Shown: positions 1-8,489 of the stretch, piece after piece
Layout of the letters: every line of letters begins with the position of its first letter
Numbering within the stretch: the first letter of the stretch is position 1
Assembly: GCF_000785515.1 (NCBI RefSeq)
Contig: NZ_CP009913.1
Span: 200,001-264,000 of the forward strand
Origin: Streptococcus salivarius
GTDB taxonomy: Bacteria; Bacillota; Bacilli; Lactobacillales; Streptococcaceae
Length of the DNA stretch: 64,000 nucleotides
Direction: 5' to 3'
The notes under the pieces: generated by a model
Told to the model about the DNA's origin: nothing
Databases searched by the model: none
Seen by the model: only the letters and a program-made list of their open reading frames with translations
Made by a program: the position numbers and the translations under genes

Positions 1-1
1 T

Positions 2-385
2 AGAGATAATAAACCAGATATTCCTTGGCCAAATACATGGGAGTTGCCAGGTGGTGGAAGAGAAGGTCAAGAAACGCCTCTTGAATGTCTTCAACGTGAG
101 GTCTGGGAGGAGCTTGGATTGGCTCTGAAAGAGGAATCGATTATTTGGTCGAAAATCTATCCTAGTATGTTGGATAAAGATAGGTCAGCCGTTTTTGTGG
201 TTGGCCAAATTAGTCAAGAGCAGTATCGTGAGATTCATTTTGGTGACGAGGGGCAGGAATTTAAACTAATGCCTGTAGAGGATTTTATAAAAGCAGAAGG
301 TGTCATTCCCCAGTTGCAGGAACGTTTTAAAGACTATTTATCAGAAAAGGAAGAAAATAATATATGGACAAATGGCAAGAACTAA
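2..385 (+). CDS. NUDIX hydrolase, 5' end outside the window
   Basis: The reading frame is open from the first bases of the window, so the N-terminus is missing. It carries a full NUDIX box, with [12 protein letters not shown] followed seven residues later by REVWEELG (G-x5-E-x7-REVxEELG). This is the Mg2+-binding catalytic motif of nucleoside-diphosphate-X hydrolases. The substrate (for example oxidised dGTP) cannot be read from this fragment. A TTG at 44 is in frame but falls inside the conserved fold, so it is not the true start. The 3' end overlaps prmA by 22 bp, which suggests co-transcription and translational coupling. Family assignment is secure; function beyond the family is not. Confidence 0.85.
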   Translation, partial: RDNKPDIPWPNTWELPGGGREGQETPLECLQREVWEELGLALKEESIIWSKIYPSMLDKDRSAVFVVGQISQEQYREIHFGDEGQEFKLMPVEDFIKAEGVIPQLQERFKDYLSEKEENNIWTNGKN

Positions 386-1317
386 CGATTGAAGTTAATC
401 GTGAGGTCGAAGAGGCGGCTTCTAATATTTTAATTGAATCTGGTAGTCAAGGTGTGGCTATTGATGATAGTGCAGATTATTTGGAAAATGCAGACCGTTT
501 TGGTGAGCTTTATCCTGAGGTTGAACAGGTTGAGACGGTTAAAATTACGACTTATTATCCGGAGTCAGCAGATATCGAAGCTATTACTAAGCAGGTTAAT
601 GAGCGTTTGGCTGAGTTGACAGATTTTGGTCTTGAAACTGGAGATATTCACTTGGCTACTCAAGAATTGGTTGAAGAAGACTGGGCTGAGAATTGGAAGA
701 AGTACTATGAACCAGCTCGCATTACCCACGATTTGACTATCGTACCGTCATGGACGGATTATGAGGCATCAGTAGGTGAGAAGATTATCAAGCTAGATCC
801 TGGCATGGCCTTTGGAACCGGAACACACCCAACGACTAAGATGAGTCTTTTTGCACTCGAACAGGTGCTTCGTGGTGGCGAGACGGTGATTGATGTGGGA
901 ACTGGTTCGGGTGTCCTCTCGATTGCTAGTTCTCTTCTTGGAGCTAAGGAAATCTATGCCTATGACCTTGACGATGTGGCGGTTCGAGTGGCACAGGAAA
1001 ACATTGATATGAATCTTGGCATGGAAAATATCCACGTTGCTGAAGGTGATCTTTTGAAGGGTGTAACTCAAGAAGCTGATGTTATCGTGGCTAATATTTT
1101 GGCGGATATTCTCATCCATCTGACGGAAGATGCCTACCGTTTGGTTAAGGACGAAGGTTATTTGATTATGTCAGGGATTATCTCTGAAAAATGGGATATG
1201 GTGCGTGCATCGGCTGAGAAAGCAGGTTTCTTCCTAGAAACTCACATGGTTCAGGGAGAGTGGAATGCTTGTGTCTTCAAGAAGACAGATGATATTTCAG
1301 GTGTGATTGGAGGCTAA
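364..1317 (+). CDS. prmA: Ribosomal protein L11 methyltransferase
   Basis: 317 aa, the usual PrmA length. PrmA trimethylates ribosomal protein L11 in the cytoplasm using S-adenosylmethionine. The N-terminal substrate-recognition domain ([19 protein letters not shown]) is followed by a Rossmann methyltransferase domain with the SAM motif [14 protein letters not shown] near residue 175 and the catalytic-site motif VANILADIL near residue 240. The gene begins inside the 3' end of the NUDIX gene and its TAA abuts the ATG of rsmE, so the three are probably one operon. Pairing of prmA with rsmE is common in Firmicutes. Confidence 0.97.
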   Translation: MDKWQELTIEVNREVEEAASNILIESGSQGVAIDDSADYLENADRFGELYPEVEQVETVKITTYYPESADIEAITKQVNERLAELTDFGLETGDIHLATQELVEEDWAENWKKYYEPARITHDLTIVPSWTDYEASVGEKIIKLDPGMAFGTGTHPTTKMSLFALEQVLRGGETVIDVGTGSGVLSIASSLLGAKEIYAYDLDDVAVRVAQENIDMNLGMENIHVAEGDLLKGVTQEADVIVANILADILIHLTEDAYRLVKDEGYLIMSGIISEKWDMVRASAEKAGFFLETHMVQGEWNACVFKKTDDISGVIGG

Positions 1318-2061
1318 ATGCAACAGTATTTTATAAAGGGGCAAGTTGAAAATCCAGTAACTATCAAAGACAAGGATACTGTAAAGCATATGTTTAACGT
1401 TATGCGTTTAACAGAGGATGATCAGGTTGTCTTAGTTTTTGAAGACGGTATCAAGCGTCTTGCGCGTGTGACTGACCGTGAGAATCATGTCTTTGAAGTG
1501 ATTGAAGACTTAAATGATAATGTTGAGATGCCTGTATCTGTAACCATTGCCTCTGGCTTTCCCAAGGGAGATAAGCTAGAGTTGGTGACACAAAAGGCAA
1601 CAGAGCTTGGAGCTCAGGCTATCTGGGCCTTCCCTGCCGACTGGTCTGTGGTCAAGTGGGATGGTAAGAAGCTTGCCAAGAAGGAAGATAAACTTGCCAA
1701 GATTGCTCTAGGAGCTGCAGAACAATCCAAGCGTAATCGTGTGCCAGAAGTTAGATTGTTCGAGAAGAAGGGAGAATTTCTATCAGAATTAGATAATTTT
1801 GATAAGATTTTTATCGCCTATGAGGAAACAGCCAAAGCAGGCGAGTTGGCTACTTTAGCTCGTGAGTTGGCTCAGGTAGAGAATGGTCAGAAAATTCTCT
1901 TTATCTTTGGACCAGAAGGTGGTATTTCTCCGTCTGAGATTGATGCATTTGAAGAAGCTGGTGGCCTTAAAATTGGCCTTGGACCGCGTATTATGCGGAC
2001 GGAAACGGCTCCTCTCTACGCTTTGAGTAGTGTCAGTTATGCCCTAGAATTGAATAAATAA
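1318..2061 (+). CDS. rsmE: 16S rRNA (uracil(1498)-N(3))-methyltransferase
   Basis: 247 aa SPOUT-class RNA methyltransferase that methylates U1498 of 16S rRNA. The C-terminal knotted SAM-binding region shows FIFGPEGGISPSEIDAF and LGPRIMRTETAPLYALS, both diagnostic for RsmE. The N-terminal part is a PUA-like RNA-binding domain. The ATG follows the prmA stop directly with no gap, indicating coupled translation. A clear intrinsic terminator follows 4 nt after the stop, closing the operon. Confidence 0.97.
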   Translation: MQQYFIKGQVENPVTIKDKDTVKHMFNVMRLTEDDQVVLVFEDGIKRLARVTDRENHVFEVIEDLNDNVEMPVSVTIASGFPKGDKLELVTQKATELGAQAIWAFPADWSVVKWDGKKLAKKEDKLAKIALGAAEQSKRNRVPEVRLFEKKGEFLSELDNFDKIFIAYEETAKAGELATLARELAQVENGQKILFIFGPEGGISPSEIDAFEEAGGLKIGLGPRIMRTETAPLYALSSVSYALELNK

Positions 2062-2064
2062 AAG

Positions 2065-2090
2065 AAAGTTGGCCTTGTTCCAACTTTTTT
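2065..2090 (+). terminator. Terminator of the prmA-rsmE operon
   Basis: AAAGTTGG (2065-2072) pairs with CCAACTTT (2080-2087) across a 7-nt loop and runs into a T tract. Confidence 0.85.
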
Positions 2091-2164
2091 GTATTTGACA
2101 CTTTTAAGCTAAGATTGAATCTTGTCATTGGTTTTGTATGACAAATCGAGTATTTCTAAAAAAG

Positions 2165-2193
2165 TTGATAATCTTATATAGGTTTAATATAAT
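2165..2193 (+). promoter_or_regulatory. Promoter of the cell-wall nucleotidase gene
   Basis: TTGATA (2165-2170), 17-nt spacer, TATAAT (2188-2193). It lies 32 nt before the preferred ATG and argues against the longer in-frame start at 2193, which lies within the -10. Confidence 0.75.
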
Positions 2194-2225
2194 TGTATTA
2201 TCTTTATAAAAGGGGAAGATTTTTA

Positions 2226-4766
2226 ATGAAAACGAATCGTTATGTGACTCAATCCGCTGTGGTTTTGGGCCTCTTTGCTCTCTTGACTGTGCCACAAGTC
2301 GTAGGGCAAGCCGATGAAGCAACGGCACCAGTACCAACTGCTTCTACCGAAACTGTGGCAGATAGTGGTACTTCTGTAGTATCAGGACAAGGAACTTCTG
2401 GGACAGCTGTTCAAGGAGGAACAGAGACTGTCTCTGCTACACCAACAACAGTAGCGACAAATGCGTCTGCAGAGCCATCAGCTAATACCTCAACGACCCA
2501 AGCAAGTCAAGAAGCCAGTGCTGTTTTGACGAATGCCAATCAGGTGACACCAGCAGTGCCAGTACAGGCTGAAACTGTAACAGAGCCTGCTCATGAGGGG
2601 CAGACCGTTGATATGCAGATTTTGTCAACAACAGACCTTCATACCAACTTGGTTAACTATGACTATTATCAAGATAAGCCGTCTCAAACAGTTGGTTTGT
2701 CTAAAACTGCTGTCCTTATCAAAAAAGCTCGTGAAACTAATCCAAATACGGTCTTAGTGGACAGTGGGGATACGATTCAGGGGACTCCTTTTGGGACTTA
2801 TAAGGCCTTGATTGACCCTGTTGCCCAAGGTGAGACTCACCCTATGTACAAGGCTTTCGAGATGCTTGGGTATGACGCCGAAACGCTTGGAAACCACGAG
2901 TTTAACTATGGCCTAGAATTTTTGGATCGCATGGTTAAGGCTGCTAAGATTAATATTATCAATGCCAATGTGCGTAATGCTCAGACTGGTGATTACTATT
3001 ACAACCCTTATAAGATTGTTAACAAGACCTTTACTGATACGGACGGCAAACAGGTAACACTAAAAATCGGTATTACTGGTGTCCTTCCAACACAGATTTT
3101 GGTTTGGGATAAGGCCAACCTTGAAGGTAAGGTAACCGTTGATGATCCAATGGAGGCTGTTAAGGCTATCGTTCCTAAGATGAAGGCTGCAGGAGCTGAC
3201 TATATTCTTGTTGCTGCTCACTCTGGTATTGGTGATAATGAATACACTAAGAACGAAGAAAATGAGGGTTACCAAATTGCTGGTATCGAAGGCGTTGATG
3301 CTGTTGCGACAGGGCATTCTCACGCTGATTTCCCAAATGGAGATGGCACAAGTTTTTATGCGAAATATCCTGGTGTAGATGATGTCAATGGTATCATCAA
3401 TGGGAAACCTGTGGTTATGGCTGGTAAATTCGGAGATCATCTAGGTATCATGGATGTTAAATTGACTTACACGGACGGCAAATGGAAAGTTGTTAACAGT
3501 AAGGCTAAGCTTGAAAAGATTGATACTAAGTCAGATGTTGCGGACAAGGACTTAATTGACATGGCAGCTCATGACCATAATGGAACAATCAACTATGTTC
3601 GTAAGGAAGTTGGTGAGACTACTGCACCAATTACTAGCTACTTTGCTCAGGTTCAGGATGATCCATCTATTCAAATCGTTAATAATGCACAACTATGGTA
3701 TGCTAAAAAACAAGTAGCGGGAACAGCAGATGAGAATCTCCCAATCCTCTCAGCGGCTGCACCTTTCAAGGCAGGGACTCGTGGGGATGCGACCTACTAT
3801 ACCGATATCCCAGCTGGTCCATTGGCCATTAAGAACGTCGCAGATCTCTACCTCTACGACAATGTTACTGCCCTACTCAAAGTGACTGGGGCACAAATTA
3901 AAGAATGGTTGGAAATGTCTGCAGGACAGTTCAATCAAATTGATCCTAACAGCAAAGAACCACAGCAACTCATTAACAGTAGCTATCGCTCATACAATTA
4001 TGATGTGATTGATGGGTTGACTTATAAGTTTGATTTGACACAACCTAACAAATACGATCGTGAAGGTAAGTTGGTTAATCCAGACGCTAGTCGTGTTCGT
4101 GACTTGGCTTATCAAGGGAAACCTATTGATTTGAATCAGACTTTCCTTGTCGTGACTAACAACTATCGTGCGACTGGTAACTTCCCTGGTGTTAAAGATG
4201 CTGCCGAAAAACGCCTCCTCAATCTTGAGAATCGTCAGGCCATCATTGATTATATCGTTAGCGAGAAGACAATTAACCCAACTGCCGATGGAAATTGGAG
4301 TTTCGTCCCTAATATTACGAATGCAGATATCCGTTTTGCTTCATCTGACAATGCGCGTGCCCACCTTGCTGGTCAGGATGCCATTAGTTATGTAGGACCA
4401 TCAACACAAGCCGGATTTGCAGAGTACCGCTTGATTGTTAAGGAAAAGGCAAATCAAGTTGAGGATACGACTAAGAAAGAATCTGAGAAGTCACCAAAAG
4501 GTTCTGAGACAGCGGATCAAACTAAGCGTGAGACACCAAAAGCTACTGTAGGTGCTAGCGTGGCTAAACCTGCCCCAGCTATCCAATTGTCAAATGCTCA
4601 AGTCGTTATCTTGCCTCAAGCTCAAGTACAAGAAGCCCAAGGTTCAAGTTCAGTTAAGGCCTTGCCAAACACTGGTTCAGACGAATCTGTGTCAGCAACT
4701 TTAGCTGGTCTGGTTCTTATGACCTTGGCTGGATTCTTTGGAATCAAAAAACACGAAAAAAATTAA
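2226..4766 (+). CDS. Cell-wall-anchored CpdB/CdnP-like cyclic nucleotide phosphodiesterase/3'(5')-nucleotidase
   Basis: 846 aa from the ATG at 2226, chosen because AGGGGAAG precedes it and MKTNRYVTQSAVVLGLFALL is a proper signal peptide. After a Thr/Ser/Ala-rich spacer (about residues 35-130) comes a calcineurin-like metallophosphatase domain with STTDLHTN, DSGDTIQG, GNHEFNYG, AHSG and GHSHADF metal-ligand motifs. A 5'-nucleotidase C-terminal domain follows (NNAQLWYA, SAAAPFKAG, SAGQFNQIDPNS). The last motifs match E. coli CpdB closely as I recall it, so 2',3'-cyclic-nucleotide phosphodiesterase/3'-nucleotidase is more likely than a plain 5'-nucleotidase. The C-terminus has the sortase motif LPNTG, a membrane helix and a KKHEKN tail. 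The streptococcal homologues CdnP and SntA degrade extracellular cyclic nucleotides; that role here is inference. Monocistronic with its own promoter and terminator. Confidence 0.92.
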   Translation: MKTNRYVTQSAVVLGLFALLTVPQVVGQADEATAPVPTASTETVADSGTSVVSGQGTSGTAVQGGTETVSATPTTVATNASAEPSANTSTTQASQEASAVLTNANQVTPAVPVQAETVTEPAHEGQTVDMQILSTTDLHTNLVNYDYYQDKPSQTVGLSKTAVLIKKARETNPNTVLVDSGDTIQGTPFGTYKALIDPVAQGETHPMYKAFEMLGYDAETLGNHEFNYGLEFLDRMVKAAKINIINANVRNAQTGDYYYNPYKIVNKTFTDTDGKQVTLKIGITGVLPTQILVWDKANLEGKVTVDDPMEAVKAIVPKMKAAGADYILVAAHSGIGDNEYTKNEENEGYQIAGIEGVDAVATGHSHADFPNGDGTSFYAKYPGVDDVNGIINGKPVVMAGKFGDHLGIMDVKLTYTDGKWKVVNSKAKLEKIDTKSDVADKDLIDMAAHDHNGTINYVRKEVGETTAPITSYFAQVQDDPSIQIVNNAQLWYAKKQVAGTADENLPILSAAAPFKAGTRGDATYYTDIPAGPLAIKNVADLYLYDNVTALLKVTGAQIKEWLEMSAGQFNQIDPNSKEPQQLINSSYRSYNYDVIDGLTYKFDLTQPNKYDREGKLVNPDASRVRDLAYQGKPIDLNQTFLVVTNNYRATGNFPGVKDAAEKRLLNLENRQAIIDYIVSEKTINPTADGNWSFVPNITNADIRFASSDNARAHLAGQDAISYVGPSTQAGFAEYRLIVKEKANQVEDTTKKESEKSPKGSETADQTKRETPKATVGASVAKPAPAIQLSNAQVVILPQAQVQEAQGSSSVKALPNTGSDESVSATLAGLVLMTLAGFFGIKKHEKN

Positions 4767-4774
4767 GCAAAGGA

Positions 4775-4798
4775 AAAAGCCCCTATCAGGGCTTTTTT
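4775..4798 (+). terminator. Terminator after the nucleotidase gene, probably bidirectional
   Basis: AAAAGCCC (4775-4782) pairs with GGGCTTTT (4789-4796), with T/A runs on both sides, so it can also serve convergent nrdI. Confidence 0.85.
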
Positions 4799-4807
4799 GC
4801 TCTAGTT

Positions 4808-5266
4808 TTAGCGTTGGTTAAAGTTCTTTTGTGCTTCTAGGATAATAGGTGCCAGACGTTCTATATCGGACTGTGTACCGCGTAGCTCGAAGTCTCCCAA
4901 CATTGGGAAACCAAAACGTTGACTGTACTGTTTGGCGGTTAGGCAGTACTGGTTATTGAAGTTACGGTTACCAGAACCGATGATACCAAAGCAACGTTTG
5001 TGATTATCATGGGCTGCGATAAAGTCCCCCAGTGGATTGGTTAGGATCTCAACATCCCCATTGTCAACGCCATTTCCTCCTTCAAGGTAGGTTGGTAAGA
5101 GTGCGACAAAGGGTTCATCTACTTGGAAGGTTTCATGATTAAGCTCTTTAATATTGATTTGGCGACATTCAATCCCGTGGTTGAGGGATAGATAGTCAGA
5201 CATACGTTTGACAAAGCTTTGGGTATTGCCGCTTAGACTAATATAAACGAGGGTAAGTTGAGACAT
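4808..5266 (-). CDS. nrdI: NrdI flavodoxin, class Ib ribonucleotide reductase activator
   Basis: 152 aa from the ATG at 5266 ([18 protein letters not shown]), preceded by AGAGGA; a longer in-frame start at 5335 has no support. The FMN phosphate-binding loop [20 protein letters not shown] and [12 protein letters not shown] loops identify NrdI. This flavoprotein supplies the oxidant for assembling the Mn(III)2-tyrosyl radical cofactor of NrdF. It stands alone here: nrdE, nrdF and nrdH are not in the window, which is usual for the extra or separated nrdI of streptococci. It is convergent with the nucleotidase gene and divergent from relA. Confidence 0.93.
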   Translation of the reverse strand: MSQLTLVYISLSGNTQSFVKRMSDYLSLNHGIECRQINIKELNHETFQVDEPFVALLPTYLEGGNGVDNGDVEILTNPLGDFIAAHDNHKRCFGIIGSGNRNFNNQYCLTAKQYSQRFGFPMLGDFELRGTQSDIERLAPIILEAQKNFNQR

Positions 5267-5392
5267 AAGCGTCCTCTTTCTATCTATATCTTGTGTTTGT
5301 TCAATCATTCTAACACAAGATATTGTGCTTTTCAAGTAAGCTCCTTGCGCTTAAGAATTGCCTATCTAGCTCTTTTTCTTTACTTGTAAAAG

Positions 5393-5401
5393 TGATAAAA
5401 T
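5393..5401 (+). promoter_or_regulatory. Extended -10 promoter of relA
   Basis: TGATAAAAT (5393-5401) fits TGnTAnAAT; no good -35 hexamer is visible. It lies 32 nt before the relA start. Confidence 0.5.
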
Positions 5402-5433
5402 AAAGGTTATTAAAAGAAGCGAAGGAAGAAATC

Positions 5434-7653
5434 ATGGCTAAAGATAAAAATGTAACAGGAGAAGAAATTTTAGACATTTGCTCGGCCTATATGTCAGCAG
5501 ATGATTTGAAATTAGTTGAAAAAGCCTGGCATTATGCGACAGATGCTCATAGTGGGCAATCTCGTCAGTCAGGAGAACCTTATATTATTCACCCTATTCA
5601 AGTGGCAGGTATCCTGGCAGATCTCCATCTTGATGCAGTGACAGTAGCCTGTGGTTTCTTACACGATGTCGTTGAAGACACCGAAAAAACGCTTGATGAT
5701 TTGGAAGCGGATTTTGGTACGGATGTACGAAATATCGTGGACGGTGTTACTAAGCTTGGTAAAGTTGAGTACAAGTCCCACGAGGAGCAGTTGGCTGAAA
5801 ATCACCGTAAGATGCTTATGGCCATGTCTAAGGATATCCGTGTCATCTTGGTTAAATTGGCCGACCGTTTGCACAATATGCGTACCCTTAAGCATCTTCG
5901 TAAGGATAAGCAAGAGCGCATTTCTCGCGAAACTATGGAAATCTATGCTCCTTTGGCCCACCGTTTAGGTATTAGCCGTATCAAATGGGAACTGGAAGAT
6001 ATGGCCTTCCGTTACCTTAATGAGGTGGAATTCTACAAGATTTCTCACATGATGAAGGAAAAACGTCGTGAGCGTGAGGAACTTGTGGACGAGATTGTCG
6101 ATAAAATTAAGACCTACACAGCTGAACAAGGACTTGTTGGTGATGTGTATGGTCGTCCAAAGCATATCTACTCTATTTACCGTAAGATGCGCGACAAGAA
6201 AAAGCGCTTTGATCAAATCTATGATTTGATTGCCATCCGTTGTGTTATGGAGACGCACAGTGATGTTTACGCCATGTTGGGATACATCCATGAACTCTGG
6301 CGTCCGATGCCTGGCCGTTTTAAAGACTATATTGCCAATCCTAAATCCAATGGTTACCAGTCTATCCATACAACGGTTTATGGACCAAAAGGGCCTATTG
6401 AAATCCAAATCCGTACCAAGGAAATGCACCAAGTTGCCGAATACGGGGTTGCAGCTCACTGGGCTTACAAGAAAGGTATCAAGGGCAAGGTAGATTCGAA
6501 AGAGTCTGCTTTGGGAATGAACTGGATTAAAGATCTTGTTGAACTTCAAGACGCCTCAAATGGTGATGCTATGGGGTTTGTTGACTCTGTTAAAGAGGAT
6601 ATCTTCTCGGAGCGTATTTATGTCTTTACGCCAAATGGTGCTGTTCAGGAACTGCCTAAAGATTCAGGACCTATTGACTTTGCCTATGCCATCCATACCC
6701 AAGTTGGTGAGAAGGCCACAGGTGCTAAGGTTAATGGCCGTATGGTGCCCTTGACAGCCAAACTCAAGACAGGTGATGTGGTTGAGATTGTAACTAATGC
6801 CAATTCCTTTGGTCCTAGCCGTGACTGGATTAAGATGGTCAAGACCACCAAGGCCAGAAATAAAATTCGTCAATTCTTTAAAAATCAGGACAAGGAAGCC
6901 TCTATCACCAAGGGTCGTGAGCTTTTGATTGCCTACTTCCAAGAGCATGGCTATATTGCCAATAAGTACCTAGACAAGAAACATATTGAGGAAATTCTCC
7001 CTCGTATGAGTGTGCGTAGTGAAGAAGCTCTTTATGCCGCTGTTGGTTTTGGTGAAATTAGTGCTGCTGCTGTTTTCAATCGTTTGACGGAAAAAGAACG
7101 CCGTGAGGAAGAGCGTGCGAAGGCAAAAGCTGAAGCTGAAGAGCTAATGAACGGTGGCGAAGTTAAGACTGAGAAGAAAGAAGTTCTTAAGGTTAAGAGT
7201 GAAAATGGCGTCATCATTCAAGGTGCTTCAGGCCTCCTCATGCGTATCGCTAAGTGCTGTAACCCAGTACCTGGAGATGAGATTGAAGGATATATCACCA
7301 AGGGCCGTGGAATTGCAATTCACCGTTCCGATTGTAATAATATCAAGAGTCAAGAAGGTTATGAGCAACGTTTAATCGAAGTGGAGTGGGATGAACGTAA
7401 TGCCAATAAATCTTATTTGGCAGAGATTGATATCTATGGTCTTAACCGTTCTGGTCTGTTGAATGATGTTCTTCAAATCTTGTCAAATACGACCAAGAGC
7501 ATTGCTACGGTTAATGCACAACCGACTAAGGACATGAAGTTTGCCAATATTCACGTTAGCTTTGAAATTGCAAACCTTATTGAATTGACTGGTCTTGTGG
7601 ATAAGATTAAAATTATTCCTGACGTTTACAGTGTTAAACGTACGAATGGGTAA
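5434..7653 (+). CDS. relA: Bifunctional (p)ppGpp synthetase/hydrolase RelA/SpoT (Rel)
   Basis: 739 aa, full length for the long Gram-positive Rel enzyme of the stringent response. It makes (p)ppGpp from ATP and GTP or GDP and also hydrolyses it. Domains in order: HD hydrolase (HPIQVAGILADLHLD, FLHDVVEDT, about residues 50-200), synthetase (RFKDYIANPKSNGYQSIHT, about 240-350), TGS (RIYVFTPNGAVQELPKDS, about 390-460), a conserved-Cys/zinc-finger region (AKCCNPVPGDEIEGYIT, about 600-630) and a C-terminal ACT domain (DIYGLNRSGLLNDVLQIL, about 665-739). Both catalytic motifs look intact. The start follows GAAGGAAG. dtd begins 12 nt downstream and is probably co-transcribed, a common streptococcal arrangement. 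Confidence 0.98.
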   Translation: MAKDKNVTGEEILDICSAYMSADDLKLVEKAWHYATDAHSGQSRQSGEPYIIHPIQVAGILADLHLDAVTVACGFLHDVVEDTEKTLDDLEADFGTDVRNIVDGVTKLGKVEYKSHEEQLAENHRKMLMAMSKDIRVILVKLADRLHNMRTLKHLRKDKQERISRETMEIYAPLAHRLGISRIKWELEDMAFRYLNEVEFYKISHMMKEKRREREELVDEIVDKIKTYTAEQGLVGDVYGRPKHIYSIYRKMRDKKKRFDQIYDLIAIRCVMETHSDVYAMLGYIHELWRPMPGRFKDYIANPKSNGYQSIHTTVYGPKGPIEIQIRTKEMHQVAEYGVAAHWAYKKGIKGKVDSKESALGMNWIKDLVELQDASNGDAMGFVDSVKEDIFSERIYVFTPNGAVQELPKDSGPIDFAYAIHTQVGEKATGAKVNGRMVPLTAKLKTGDVVEIVTNANSFGPSRDWIKMVKTTKARNKIRQFFKNQDKEASITKGRELLIAYFQEHGYIANKYLDKKHIEEILPRMSVRSEEALYAAVGFGEISAAAVFNRLTEKERREEERAKAKAEAEELMNGGEVKTEKKEVLKVKSENGVIIQGASGLLMRIAKCCNPVPGDEIEGYITKGRGIAIHRSDCNNIKSQEGYEQRLIEVEWDERNANKSYLAEIDIYGLNRSGLLNDVLQILSNTTKSIATVNAQPTKDMKFANIHVSFEIANLIELTGLVDKIKIIPDVYSVKRTNG

Positions 7654-7665
7654 GGAGTTACTGCG

Positions 7666-8109
7666 ATGAAGATTGTAATTCAGCGCGTGCAAAGTGCCTC
7701 TGTAGTTATTGAGGATTCTACGGTTGGCGCTATTAAGCAGGGGCTCTTACTATTGGTCGGAGTTGGTCCCGAGGACACCAAAGAGGACCTAGAGTATGCA
7801 GTTCGTAAGATTGTCAATATGCGTATTTTTTCAGATGAAGATGGCAAGATGAATCTTTCTGTTAAGGATGTTGGTGGCCAGATTTTGTCGATTTCTCAGT
7901 TTACGCTTTTTGCAGATACGAAAAAAGGGAATCGACCGGCATTTACAGGTGCTGCAAAGCCTGACATGGCTAGCCAGTTCTATGACGATTTCAACCAATC
8001 CTTGTCAACTCATGTTCCTGTAGAAAGAGGACGCTTTGGCGCAGATATGCAGGTTAGTTTGGTCAATGACGGACCTGTGACCATTATTTTAGATACCAAA
8101 AATCGATAA
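7666..8109 (+). CDS. dtd: D-aminoacyl-tRNA deacylase
   Basis: 147 aa, the standard DTD length. It hydrolyses the ester bond of D-aminoacyl-tRNAs and so recycles mischarged tRNAs in the cytoplasm. The signature SQFTLFAD (near residue 78) and the C-terminal [11 protein letters not shown] motif, which carries the Gly-cis-Pro chiral-selection element, are present. AAGGAG stands 9 nt before the ATG. It follows relA by 12 nt and ends at a strong terminator, so relA-dtd is a two-gene operon. Confidence 0.97.
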   Translation: MKIVIQRVQSASVVIEDSTVGAIKQGLLLLVGVGPEDTKEDLEYAVRKIVNMRIFSDEDGKMNLSVKDVGGQILSISQFTLFADTKKGNRPAFTGAAKPDMASQFYDDFNQSLSTHVPVERGRFGADMQVSLVNDGPVTIILDTKNR

Positions 8110-8112
8110 ACA

Positions 8113-8147
8113 AACCATTTCTCGCCTTGTGTGAGAGGTGGTTTTTT
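8113..8147 (+). terminator. Terminator of relA-dtd
   Basis: AACCATTTCTC (8113-8123) pairs with GAGAGGTGGTT (8133-8143), followed by T6. Confidence 0.88.
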
Positions 8148-8281
8148 ATTCTCATCGCAGGAACTATTTAGGTGATGGATTTTCATTATTTGGGATTTAT
8201 TTTTTTATTTTAAGTAGACTGAATCAAGTGAATATTTAATGAAATTAGAAAATGTTGCTCTCAAATTTCTGAAAAAACCTG

Positions 8282-8313
8282 ACCATTCATGATGAAAAAA
8301 TTACCGTTTACGA
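8282..8313 (+). promoter_or_regulatory. Possible LytTR/ComE-type direct repeat upstream of dexA
   Basis: ACCATTCATGA (8282-8292) and ACCGTTTACGA (8303-8313) match at 8 of 11 positions and start 21 bp apart, the spacing used by AgrA/ComE/BlpR LytTR dimers. The second copy resembles the ACCGTTTATGA box at 21047. The -10 position seen at the other two promoters is not well conserved here, so this is tentative. Confidence 0.4.
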
Positions 8314-8359
8314 GGATTACCGGAAATTCCCTTGTCTTACAAAAAAGATTAAGTTAACA

Positions 8360-8400
8360 TTAGTTTCATAAGAAACACCAAGCGATTTTTATGAAACTAA
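8360..8400. repeat. Perfect 12-bp inverted repeat upstream of dexA
   Basis: TTAGTTTCATAA (8360-8371) and TTATGAAACTAA (8389-8400) are exact reverse complements separated by 17 bp. It could be an operator for a dimeric repressor or an RNA hairpin; no T run follows, so it is not a normal terminator. Confidence 0.6.
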
Positions 8401-8489
8401 AAATAACTCGAGTTTACAGCATGCAAATACAAATAGTGATAATTTGAAACGCCGAGGTGATTTAAACTTTTTTAGAGGGATAGAGAGAT

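Larger units (their letters stand above)
8150..8489. other. Intergenic region upstream of dexA
   Basis: 340 nt without a convincing gene. It holds a LytTR-like direct repeat (8282-8313), a perfect 12-bp inverted repeat (8360-8400) and a weak promoter candidate, TTTACA (8413-8418) and GATAAT (8438-8443), with a long 19-nt spacer. The size and the repeats suggest that dexA is regulated. Confidence 0.6.
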
